The notes beneath the pieces were generated by a model that saw only the letters and a list, made by a program, of their open reading frames with translations, ran no database searches and was not told where the DNA came from. From assembly GCA_963932145.1 (NCBI GenBank), contig OZ010580.1:1630634-1694633 (forward strand): a stretch of 64,000 bases of DNA. Reading direction: 5' to 3'. The stretch comes from Acanthosepion lycidas. Lineage: Eukaryota > Mollusca > Cephalopoda > Sepiida > Sepiidae. The first letter of the stretch is position 1, and each line of letters starts with the position of its first letter. This document shows positions 32,196-41,969 of this stretch, piece after piece. The translations under genes and the position numbers were made by a program.

Positions 32196-33463
32196 TCAGG
32201 TCATCCCATAAGTTCTGTCCGAATTTTAACTTTTTGCTAAAATGAACGAAATTTAAAGATTATTTTATAATGTCTAATGGAGGTGAACATGCATTTAAAC
32301 TGATCAAATTTTATTTCAGAGAACAATAAAATTAAATTTTGTTTGATTAAAACCCTGCTAATATGGAAGTAGCCAAGAATCATTTGAGGCACATAATGCT
32401 TTATGAGTTCAAGAAAGGTAACTCAGCAGCCGAAGCGGCTAGAAACATTCACTCAGTTTATGGAGAGGAATGTGTGAATGAAAGAACTTGCAGAAGATGG
32501 TTTGCAAAATTCAGAGGTGGAGATTTCACCTTGAAGATGAAGATCGAACCGGATGTCCAGTTGAGTTTGATGAAAAGCTTCTTGAAGCAGTCCTTGAAGA
32601 AAATCCTGCTTTATCAGTTGAGGAATTGGCAGTGGTTCTCAGTTCAAACCATACAACTGTTTATCGTCATCTTCAACAACTTGGAAAAGTTCCTAAACAT
32701 GGAGAATTGGTGCCTCATGAATTGTCTGAAAACAACCTCAAATCGCGAGTTGACATCTGCTCTTCTCTCCATTCTCGCCAACTTGTTTCACCTTTTTTTG
32801 ATAGACTTGTGACTGGCGACGAAAAATGGATCTTTTATCGAAATGTTAAGCGTCGTAGACAGTGGCTTGGTAAAGGGGAAGGACCCCAGCCACAGCCGAG
32901 AAGGGAATTTTATGGGCAAAAGGTTCTTCTTTCAATCTGGTGGAATCGCCAAGGAACAATCCACTTTAAATTCTTACCACCTAATGCAACAATTAATGCT
33001 CAAATATACTGTCAGCAATTAGAGCGTTTGAACCAAGCTTTGAGGAAAAAAGATCTGCTCTAGTGAATCGAAAAGAGGTGATGTTTCATCAAGACAATGC
33101 GCCACCGCACACAGCAAGAATCACGCTAAAAAAGATCGAAGAACTTTTGGGAGAAAATTCCTCATCCACCTTATTCTCCCGATCTTGCTCCTTCAGACTA
33201 CCATTTGTTTCGTAGCTTACAGAATCATTTGGAAGAAACAGCTTTTGTAACATAGGAAGAGGTTAAAACTGACATTTGTGAGCTCTTCGAATCAAAGCCA
33301 AAAGAATTTTACAGTAATGGAATTAGTAAGCTTGTTAATAGATGGAAGGAAGTCATAGATAACCAGGGAAAATACATTGTTGATTGAATCTGTAATTAAA
33401 TGTAACATTTGGTCACTTGTTTTCTTTATTCAAAATTCGGACAGAACTTATGGGATGACCTGA
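32196..33463 (+). mobile_element. Mariner element with identical 32-bp terminal inverted repeats
   Basis: 32196-32227 (starts TCAGGTCATCCCATAAG) is the exact complement of 33432-33463. TA lies directly outside on both sides (32194-32195, 33464-33465). At 1,268 bp the element has the normal mariner length. The transposase frame inside is broken in several places, so this copy is non-autonomous, though its ends look usable. Confidence 0.92.
32363..33387 (+). pseudogene. Mariner transposase, frameshifted
   Basis: The ATG at 32363 starts the two N-terminal helix-turn-helix motifs: MLYEFKKGNSAAEAARNI, then NERTCRRWFAKFRGGDFTL. A base loss near 32535 moves the reading to the next frame (EDEDRTGCP to KKDLL, ending at 33063). 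That frame holds the second HTH (ALSVEELAVVLSSNHTTVYR), the linker VPHELSE and the first catalytic Asp in VTGDEKWI (about 32812). A change in the A6 run near 33045 moves to the frame with the second Asp in HQDNAPPHTA (about 33091). A further break near 33160 leads to the third Asp in PPYSPDLAPSDYHLF (about 33168). A TAG replaces a codon after FVT at 33252-33254. The C-terminus runs to YIVD and a TGA near 33387. All three DDD positions are recognisable. It resembles the Hsmar/SETMAR type of mariner. Confidence 0.85.
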
Positions 33464-33465
33464 TA

Positions 33466-33985
33466 TTTATCACGGTAATCGTTCAACTGAGAACAGATTG
33501 TTTCGGAAATCAGCGTTTGAAAAATGATAAATACACAAGTTAAATAAGTAAGCAAACGAACGTTTCTGATTAACTCGATAAAACTTAATTTATGACCTCT
33601 GACAATACGAGCAATTGATCTGAACATTGAATTGATTTTCGCATTTGGCCTCATGTAGAACCCGTCAAATGAAAGCACACGAAAGCATGGACAGAGACAG
33701 AGGTACACTACATGCATACGCGTACACATACAACCCCGCCCCTGTGAGCACACACATACACAGACGCAGGTACACATACAATATCTACCCCCATAAAAGT
33801 CGAGTATATTTTTCAAATATATTTTCAGTTATTATTTGTTCAATTATATTTTTCATTTTAAACTAAGACGATCGACAATTCAATGAAGTATATTTTAGAA
33901 TCTAAAATTTGTACGTGAACTAAAATTACCATAAAATTAGATTTTATATTTTTGTCTGATTATCCGGGGAGAGCAATTATCATCG
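33466..33985. other. No gene recognised; CA-rich patch
   Basis: 33680-33790 is CA-rich. The rest is AT-rich without a recognisable feature. Confidence 0.4.
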
Positions 33986-33989
33986 TTTA

Positions 33990-34130
33990 CATTATTTAGT
34001 TACACAAGTAATATTGTCCTCATTTTTGTTGTTGTTATCACAAATCAGTTGATTGTAGATCCAGGTAATCTTTAGGGAATTGAACACTTTATTTAATCTA
34101 TCAGGTTAGATTGTTCTCGTTCCGTTGTCA
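33990..34130. repeat. Diverged single arm of the 17.9-kb fold-back family
   Basis: Shares TATTGTCCTCATTTTTGT, TATCACAA, GAAC.CTTTATTT and GGTTAGA.TGTTCT.GTTCC in the same order as 17907-18040. No complementary partner arm is present nearby. Confidence 0.55.
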
Positions 34131-34189
34131 AAGCCTGAGGATATTTAGTACTGTTCAGTCACTGAGCCCAAGAACACATAGCCTAGCCT

Positions 34190-34275
34190 AGCCTAGGGAT
34201 TTAGCGGACAATTACTTATTGGCCGAGTGATTAGAACGCATTCTGACCATGAGACCCGGTTTGGAATCTAACCAT
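34190..34275 (+). repeat. tRNA-derived SINE-like element
   Basis: TTGGCCGAGTGATTAGAACG (about 34219) matches a box A region of Leu/Ser-type tRNAs. CCGGTTTGGAATCTAACC (about 34257) is a degenerate box B. It is not an intact tRNA gene because no acceptor stem closes around it. Four CCTAG pentamers precede it at about 34180-34198. Confidence 0.5.
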
Positions 34276-35215
34276 GATCGATTTGTCAGGAAGATTTGCT
34301 GATGTTATTGGACTGAAGGGGGTCGATCACAGAATGCGTCACATTTGAAAAGTACCTGAAAACCATACTTAAGGGTTGACCTAAGTCTTGTTAGTGAAAT
34401 TCGGGGCCGTCGATAGTTGTGCTAACACGAAGTCACGAATCGTGGCCGAAGACATAAACCTGCAGGCCTTGTTTAAATTGTTGATCACGCTAGATAACAG
34501 GTTCTTTTCCCAGAAACTGTAGCTAAGGTCTCATAGTTGCGGTATAAACACAGGCGGGCTCTCTGGGTGTTGAATAAACACAAATGCGCCTGAGTAAGCG
34601 TCTGCAATAGGGATTGGCAAGCCGCTCGAGTAGACGTGTATCTTCGAATACGAGTGGCCAGCTATATTCACAATTACTATGTCAGGAAACTCACGAATCG
34701 ACCTTTTACTTCATTAAGCTATTGTACCCTTGGTTTATCTCGAAATTCCCTGGATCGACAAGCTCCTGATGAAGCCCGGAGAGAATAATGGCCGACGTGT
34801 CATTATAATAACAAAAATAAGTACTTATATAAAAAATGCAGATTTTATATATTTACCCCATCTCGATGGTAGTAGGTAGATACGAAGTCAACAGTGAAAC
34901 CTTATGTGTGGGTAGTACCAAAAAGTCCCTTTCGAACTTTCATTTTTGTGTCACTTTAGACATCAGGGATTGATCAGGATTTTTCTTTTTGAAGAGCGAT
35001 GGTTCAAATACAGCATGATTGGGAAGTTACAGGTAAAAAGGCGTCAAGCAATAAATATTAACTTTTCTTAATTTTGCAATTGATATTCATCGATGTCACT
35101 AAACAGTAGATAAACCAATCAGTCTAACATGCAAACCCTTAAGTATCACCAAAGCACCCTGTTATAAAAGTAGAAAACGCTAATTTGTTGCTACATAATA
35201 TTCTATGTGACTAAT
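34276..35215. other. No gene recognised
   Basis: Moderately GC-balanced to 34800, then AT-rich. It could include the body of the SINE above. No coding motif was seen. Confidence 0.35.
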
Positions 35216-35765
35216 TTAAATGATTTGTTTATCTTTGACGGAAAATAATTGAACATTCTTAGAAAGAGAAGAGCGTTTTGCAGAATAAAAAACAAAACGT
35301 AACACCTTGCTTTTTTCTTCTCTTCTTTCTGAATATTTTAAATTATCATCCATTTCCTTCAAGACGTAGGGGATCATGGCTCTCCACAGCTTTCTCTCCT
35401 TTGTAGCTCTAAGCAATATTTCTCTTTTTTTTTTTTTTACAATTCTTCCCACTCCCTGAGCTGCCTTACATTTTCGCAAGTTTGTTAGGTGGGTTACTTT
35501 TTGTACCCCTGTTGCCTTCAATTTGCCTTATAAATTTCAAATTTTCCAAGCCCATTTTCCTCATTATATATCCCAAATATGTCACTGTCTCTTTCTGATT
35601 CTAAGTAAATACCCTTTTCTCCATTTTCCTTCTCGTCAATGGTATTCTCAGCATCCTTCTGTAGAACCACATTTCTGTTGCCCCATGTTCTGTGAGGAAA
35701 TTGTCCAACCTTCACTAACATATAGGAGGATTGATATTACTAGGGATGACGTGTCTTACCTCTGA
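35216..35765 (-). pseudogene. RTE-like LINE C-terminal relic
   Basis: The minus strand contains, in order and across frames, WFYRRMLRIPLTRR (about 35665), GYIMRKMGLENLKF (about 35570), VTHLTNLRKC (about 35490) and ATKERKLWRAMI (about 35400). This is the C-terminal signature of endonuclease-reverse-transcriptase elements of the RTE type (RRML.I.WT, a GH.MRK.GLENL motif, YLTNL, RATKDR.LWRAM). Several frame changes are visible. The right-edge relic at 63590-64000 belongs to the same family. Confidence 0.7.
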
Positions 35766-36135
35766 AAATTCCAGACCGGGGTGAATACCGCGTTTTTGGG
35801 CCCCGCTGTAGCCTCCGTCATTTTTCAACATTGTTTTATGGTCATTTTTTTATAATTATTTTTAAAATGACATTACATCGTCAGTCATCAACTAATAATC
35901 TACAGCGTATATCTGCATGGCCGGTGCGCTGCGTACTACGCCCGAATCCCGACGAAGTTGTATCCCCAAAGAGGCTAGGTTCAACAGCGTTTTTTTTTTT
36001 TTTTTTTCTTTTTATACTTTTTACTTTTTTCTACATAACTTATATTTTCAGTCATCAACTATAATAATCGACAGGGCCGGTGCTTACTACCCCGAACATT
36101 TCAAACGCGTAGAGGTTTCCAAGCCTACTGGGAAG
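35766..36135. repeat. Tandem duplication, period 167 bp
   Basis: TCAGTCATCAACT begins at 35881 and again at 36048. It is followed in both by a .CGACAG/TACAG..GGCCGGTGC motif and a related GC-richer stretch. T-rich tracts fill the gap (run of T at about 35990-36007). No coding frame is recognised. Confidence 0.65.
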
Positions 36136-37180
36136 TGGGACAGAAGTGTTAATTTCAGTAGGCCTTATTTTTTTTTAAATTGTAATTTTGCTTCTGAACA
36201 GTTCTTTTAAATTAAGAGGGTAAATGTATCTCTCGGTAAAATCATTTTTCTATTTCTAGATCAATTTATTTATTTTTTTTACTAATAGTAGCACTAACCA
36301 GCATTCCACGGCTAGTAATTAAAATAAAATTTCCAGTCCCTATTTTATAGATTTCTAGAAAGATATATTAAAATAAAATAAAATAAACGAGAAAATGATG
36401 GTTTAAAAAATAAAATATTTTGTGAGCGAGCACGGAGAAGTATTATTAAAACCTACTTTAAAAAAACAAAAGGTTATATTTTATGTCTCTCTTTGTCCTT
36501 AATACACACTTACCAGAGGTAATAAAACAATAAACTCATAGATACACAACGCATCTAAACAGATCTAGATTCATAAGAGGATAAAATGGAAGGATTTACT
36601 TAAATCTTTTCGCATGAAATTTGAAGTCATTAATTGGATGTCTGTATAATAGTTTGACGCTATTGATAATCTTATTTATTTTATGAAAAAGAATATTTTA
36701 TTCAAACTTATAAAAAATAAACTTCATTGATTTTTTTTTGTTTCTAATGAAATAATAAAGTGTTAAACAAATTAAAATTTTTTTTAAACCAAAAAAGGTT
36801 TGAAAAAAAAGTTAAACATTTTCATTAGTTCTACTTTTCAATTCAAATAGTAAAATGCCGATAATTTTGCTTCGAAAAAATAAATTGTCAAAATCTTACG
36901 AATTTTTTATGAAAGATTTTTTTCATCATTTCATTATTTATGGCATAGAGTATTTATTTATAGAAAACTGTTTGAAGAGTTTCGAAATAGAAGCGAAGTT
37001 TTCCGCCTACCATAAAATATCTAAAGATTACGAGACCATTTTCACTGCTATTTAAAAAAAAAATGATTTTATTCAATTGAATGCAAATTGGAGACATTTT
37101 TCGATTACAGTGGTTCGTAAGTTCGATGTAGAACACTTATAGATACAACCTTACATAAAAAAGAAAAGGTTTCTTCTTTG
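36136..37180. other. AT-rich; no gene recognised
   Basis: Very AT-rich with A and T homopolymers. Short frames carry no recognised motif. Confidence 0.45.
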
Positions 37181-37184
37181 ATAT

Positions 37185-37388
37185 TTGTCACCGCTATTAA
37201 CGCACCGATCTTCATTAATGAACTGAGCACTCTGGCTACTGGCGTATGTATACATTCGAATATAATACGTTAGAATTTCCCTTTCTCTGTCGTGCGCTGA
37301 TATCTAAGATCTCTGACATGTCAAATCAGCCGAGTTTCGATCCCGGCTTGAAGCAGTCGAATATTGATAATCTCTGATACAGTGAAAC

Positions 37389-37393
<5 letters not shown>
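37185..37393 (+). repeat. tRNA-derived SINE, copy 2
   Basis: It aligns with 4868-5110: CGCTATTAACGCA..GATCTTCA, GAGCACTCTGGCTACTG, GTTAGAATTTCCCTTTC, then box B GAGTTTCGATCCCGGCTTGA (about 37330). Box A is degraded. A long (TA)n follows directly at 37393. Confidence 0.7.

Positions 37394-37482
<89 letters not shown>
37393..37482. repeat. (TA)n microsatellite
   Basis: About 90 bp of pure TA next to the SINE end. Confidence 0.95.
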
Positions 37483-37484
<2 letters not shown>

Positions 37485-38350
37485 AGGTATGAGATAAGAA
37501 CAAATGGAGTATAATTCCGCTGTCTGTTACATTTAATTTAAAAAAAAGGGCTTAATACATAGTAGAGCTTAATATTATTTATTATAAGATTAAATCAAAA
37601 TCATGTTAAATATTTCGCTACACAATAGCTTTCATGTTTCAATATGAGAATTGTACTTCCTCAAGCGATGGTAAATGACTGGTCAGTAAAATATTATTTT
37701 TAAATTTCAAAAGCAGAATATCCCCGCTTTTTTTCTGAAAGAGAACAGAACAACAACAACTAATCAACATTAAAATAAGGATTGTGGGTTTACCTTAATT
37801 AACCAAATAAATGACAGGCCTACGCACATTCAAAATCATGGCCTTGTCTAGGTTTATGTTTCAGACCATATATTACTATGTTCATTTTTTCTTTCTTTAC
37901 ATAAATATTGATTGTGCATAAGCCTGACACCTAATTAGTTAATCAGAGTAAACGCACAAGACTTATTTTAATTTTTATTAGTTGTTGTTCGTTTGTTCTC
38001 TGTCGAAAAAAAAAGAGGACGTATTTTGCTTTTGAAATTTAAAAATAATATATATATATAAATTTAAATGTAATATATATCACAAAGATGACCGAAAAAA
38101 TATTCACTTATTGAACGTAACGTATAAAAGGTTAACAAGTTTTAAGTCGAATTCCTTAAAATGCAAGACATTTATTGTTGCAACGACTAAATAATTAATA
38201 ATTACTCGTTCATTAAGTAAAGATTCTATCATGTAAAGAACTTAACTGTTTTTTTTATAAACTTTAGATAAAAAAAAAATAAACTTAACATTAAATTTTA
38301 ACAGTGATACAATTTATTGTTACCTTGAGAAAATTTCAATATAATTTTAT
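37483..38350. other. AT-rich; no gene recognised
   Basis: 37730-38035 has partially self-complementary sequence (GAACAACAACAACTAAT near 37747 against ATTAGTTGTTGTTCGTTTG near 37976, plus flanking words), so an imperfect fold-back of ~150-nt arms is likely here. Confidence 0.5.
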
Positions 38351-38351
38351 A

Positions 38352-38625
38352 GACATGAGGCGGTTTAATGGTTAGCGAGTTTGTCTCGGTAGAACAATTA
38401 CAACTGAATAGTGAGTTCGATCCTCACTGGGTGCCTCATACTTTCGGCCTTGTGCCACATCTAAGATACGCTTGGAATATCACTTTGGGCACCTCGATGC
38501 GGTGTAATGGTTAGCGAGCTTGTCTCGTTAGAAAAATTACGACTGAATAATGAGTTCTATTCTTCCTGGGTGTCCCATGCTTTTGGCCTTGTGCCACATC
38601 TAAGATACGCTTGGAAAATGAGTAT
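38352..38625 (+). repeat. Tandem dimer of a tRNA-derived SINE, period 139 bp
   Basis: AATGGTTAGCGAG occurs at 38367 and 38506. In the first unit GTGAGTTCGATCCTCAC (about 38410) forms a perfect T-arm-like hairpin, GTGAG/CTCAC around a 7-nt loop, and GAGGC/GCCTC ends pair like an acceptor stem. The second unit is degraded (GAGTTCTATTC). Both end in GGCCTTGTGCCACATCTAAGATACGCTTGGA-type sequence (shared segment about 38447-38473 and 38586-38612). It is an Asp/Glu-like tRNA head with a SINE tail. Confidence 0.7.
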
Positions 38626-38649
38626 GATACGTTATAAAAGTGGATGTTA

Positions 38650-40570
38650 GAAACGAAAAGAGAAAGACCAGATGACAACATTAGCGACTAAGCTCCCTAG
38701 AATTTCCCAGATCTTTGAATAATCACAGAAAGCGGAGACACCCCTCCCCCACTGTAGAAGAAATGGTAAATGAGAGAGAAATACCTTTGGGAGAGTTGCC
38801 AATAGTCGTCCCTGAATTTATTCCTTTATGTGGTGACATTTCTGAGTGGCCTGTAATCATTTCAGATAATGATGAAATATCGTTAAATGTTTTGTCCTAA
38901 CTCAAGCAATGAAGGATAAATATCCTTACAACAACTTTCGAAGGCGTTTCTCAAAATCTCATTAGAATAATGCCAAATAAGGAAAAAGGTTAAAAGGTCA
39001 TGGTTTGTCTATTCTTTGAAAAGTGATCGAATTTATTGCTTTTGTTTCAAAGTCAGAATCTCCGGTGAACAGATGTGTGGGAAGGCCTTCCCAAAAGGTT
39101 AAAAAATACACGAACAGGGTCAGACACATCAACACTACTTGTCTCAGTGGACAGACTTGTGTTTGTATCTGACAAACAAATCCTCAATCGATAGGACAAA
39201 AATGGATTTACTTCAGAGGCATAAGGAATTTGGGAGCAATGTGTTGATACAATTAGTAAATGTTACAATTTTCTCATCTGAGAGAAACATGGCTTTTCGG
39301 GAAAAAAAATGAAATTTCGGCTTTAAGTTAAATGGCAATTTGTTAGGTTTGATTGAATTGATAGCTAAATACGAGAATATCCTCAGTAAACTGTTAATTC
39401 ATATCGAGACCTGCAAAATGAACAAACATTATTTGAATAAAGATAGTCAGAACGGCCAGATCAATCTCGAAAATGATATTTTTAAGCAAACTTTAAGATT
39501 TAAAATATTCTAAAATATTATTCAATCATGTTAGACTTCACTCGTGATAAGTCGCATTCTGAAAAAATATCAGTAATTTTTAGATATCTTAAATGTAAAT
39601 TCGGTAAAGGCTTGAAAAAATTGTGAATCTTTCTTCGGGTTTTCTCACTGTAGATGATACGTCGGGAAGGGACGTTCTGAGACCATTTTTTAAAAATGAG
39701 ATTGTTAAACAGTTTGACATAAATTTAATTGACTTTCGTGGCCAAAGCTTTGATAATGGCGCAAATATAGAAGGGAAATACAAAGGTATGCAGTCAAGAT
39801 TACTGGAGATAAATAAAAAAAAGCTTTATTCATACCATGTAATTGCACAAACTTTGAATCTGGTTATCTGAAAGTTCACAGTCATTGGAGGTTTCAGTTA
39901 CATACTTTGGGGTAGCTAACCATTTATATACTTTATGTTATGCCTTGACCTTTCGTTGGATGATATAATTAACTTATGCATGTATTTCTTTGAAAGCACA
40001 GTGTGATACAAGATGAGAATCACGAATCAATGGAGACAAACCATTGGGCTTTCACTTTTAAAAAAATTAGATCTGCACTTATCAGCCTGCGAGAAAATTC
40101 TTCAAAAAAGAGAGACGGCGCTTCAGCAACTGAAGCAACATTACTGTTCGACTAGGATTTCTACTTGGAACTTTGTACTTAGCATTATCATTTGTTACGA
40201 TATTCTGTTTCAGGTGAACAAAGTGAGTCAATTTTTGCAGTCTTCTGGTGCTTCTATTGATATTATGACCGCAAAGATCAATGCAACTTGCAGTTTTCTT
40301 CAAGAAGACAATCGCGAAAATGGTTTATGTCTCTGCTATGTCAACAGCACGTGAAATTGCAAAAGAAAATGATATTGATGTTTAAATGTTTGCATCACTA
40401 GTGCGACATCGCAAAAGACGTTTATATTTGAATACGATTCATGCGACGAAGTTCAAACACCCAAAGAACGTTTTCGTCAGGACTTTGAAAGCCGCGTTCG
40501 ATCCCTAGACTGTGATGAAGTAGTGAATGTATTTTCTATTGCTAAGGATCGAAAAAATAGCCTTTATAAT
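38650..40570 (+). pseudogene. hAT transposase relic (ZMYM1/DUF4371-like)
   Basis: Separate short frames in the right order resemble a ZMYM1-like hAT protein. An N-terminal acidic part lies at 38715-38900 (PLGELPIVVPEF). A TTF-type zinc-finger remnant follows (SLKSDRIYCFCFK, about 39016). The RNase-H-fold segment at 39640-39871 reads FFKNEIVKQFDINLIDFRGQ, then SFDNGANIEGKYKGMQSRL. The insertion-domain region reads VNKVSQFLQSSGASIDIM at about 40214. A late segment with TAREIAKENDIDV and FEYDSCDEVQTPKERF lies at about 40350-40475. Numerous stops and frame changes separate them. The order and spacing fit one decayed gene of about 1.9 kb. No TIRs or 8-bp target duplication were identified. A host ZMYM1-like retro-derived copy is a less likely alternative. 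Confidence 0.65.
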
Positions 40571-40837
40571 TCTAATATTCACCCATAATATTGAATGAAT
40601 CAATAATCTGCAGATAAAGACACCGAGCTGCATTTTGGCAAGTTCAGCATTCATGCAATCTTTGCATTTTATACGTTTATAGTTGTTTATCAGAAAGTTG
40701 ACAATCCAACGACATTGAAGGTACCCACAAGTTCAGTTATCGAGATATAAAAATGTTTTTGAACAAAATAATAGATTTTTTTTAGCAACGATGTTACTGA
40801 CATGAAACAAACGGTTCTCATGTGTATTTCTGAGGAT

Positions 40838-41155
40838 AAATATAGATATTATATTTATTTCTTAGGAATAACATAGATATTATATTTATTTCTTAGAAAT
40901 AACATAGGTATTATATTTATTTCTTAGCAATAATATAGATATTATATTTATTTCTTAGAAATAACATAGGTATTATATTTATTTCTTAGAAATAACATAG
41001 ATATTATATTTATTTCTTAGCAATAATATAGATATTACATTTATTTCTTAGGAATAACATAGATATTATATTTATTTCTTAGAAATAACATAGGTATTAT
41101 ATTTATTTCTTAGCAATAATATAGGTATTGTATTTATTTCTTAGCAATAATATAG
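40838..41155. repeat. 31-bp minisatellite, about 10 copies
   Basis: The unit is approximately GAAATAACATAGATATTATA plus TTTATTTCTTA. Variants at the second base (G, A or C) and at ATAGATATT/ATAGGTATT run in an order in which units 2-4 equal units 8-10, indicating block duplication. The last unit is partial. Confidence 0.9.
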
Positions 41156-41235
41156 TTGGTCCATGTTACTGAAGAAACTAACACAGAGTAGAACGAGTTT
41201 AACCAGCATTGTAGTGGATTTGTATTTATACATTG

Positions 41236-41237
<2 letters not shown>

Positions 41238-41325
<88 letters not shown>
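41238..41325. repeat. (TA)n microsatellite at a LINE 3' end
   Basis: About 88 bp of TA directly adjoining the 3' terminus of the minus-strand LINE fragment, possibly grown from its tail. Confidence 0.9.
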
Positions 41326-41328
<3 letters not shown>

Positions 41329-41969
41329 GCATTTCCCCCCAAGCAAGGCAGGGAGCCACTAGCACGCAAGGGGTTACAGAGAGTTGGGGCGAGAGCAAAT
41401 AGGAGTGATAGAGGAAATGATGAAGAGAAGGATAGGGGATAGATCACGTCATCTGGAGACGTCGATTGACATTACATTTGAATAGTTGGAGATTATAGCC
41501 ATCAGGGAAACAAGAAATGAGGAGGGAGTTCCACAGGTGAGAAGTGCGAGACATGAAGCTATTAGAGTAGAAGAGACGTCTATATTTAACAGATTCGATA
41601 GTGAAAGGGTGAGAGCGAGATGCCAGCCTAGTTGAACGCTTAAATTCATGAAGTCTGGGAACCAGCGAAAGCAGCTCATCGGAGCAGTTACCTGTGAAAG
41701 TATTTGTAAAAAAGACAGAGTGAGGCGACGGTACGTCTGTGAGAGAGCGACTGCAGATGAGATGCCAGATCGGGGCCAATTACATTGCATATCCGTCTCT
41801 GGATCTTATCAAGAACCCCGAGACAAATAGAAGGGGCTCCAGACCATATATGGCAGCAATACTCTATGCAAGGGCGAATGATTGATTTGTAGATTTGAAG
41901 GATTGACTCCGACGAGAAAAATTTCCTGACTCGGCACAGGGAGCAAATTTTCTTTACGGTGATTTTCAA
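41326..41969 (-). pseudogene. LINE 3'-end fragment (jockey/CR1-like), best copy
   Basis: The minus strand from 41969 reads FSSESILQIYKSIIRPCIEY, CHIWSGAPS, LDKIQRRICNVIGPDLASHL and LCLFYKYFHR, to about 41688. A frame change then gives ELLSLVPRLHEFKRSTRLAS, PFTIESVKYR, NSFMSRTSHLWNSLLISCFP and YNLQLFKCNVNRRLQ, to 41444. This is the thumb and C-terminal region of a jockey/CR1-type reverse transcriptase (IRPC.EYC.H.W motif). A short 3' UTR ends at CCCCAAGCAAGG (41336). It is 5'-truncated, with one clear frameshift near 41690. It defines a family with copies at 11252, 14235, 30336 and 53787. Confidence 0.8.

Noticed and set aside
40838-41155. Regular repeats considered as a CRISPR array
   Set aside because: Units abut without unique spacers, the DNA is animal-like, and variants follow minisatellite logic.
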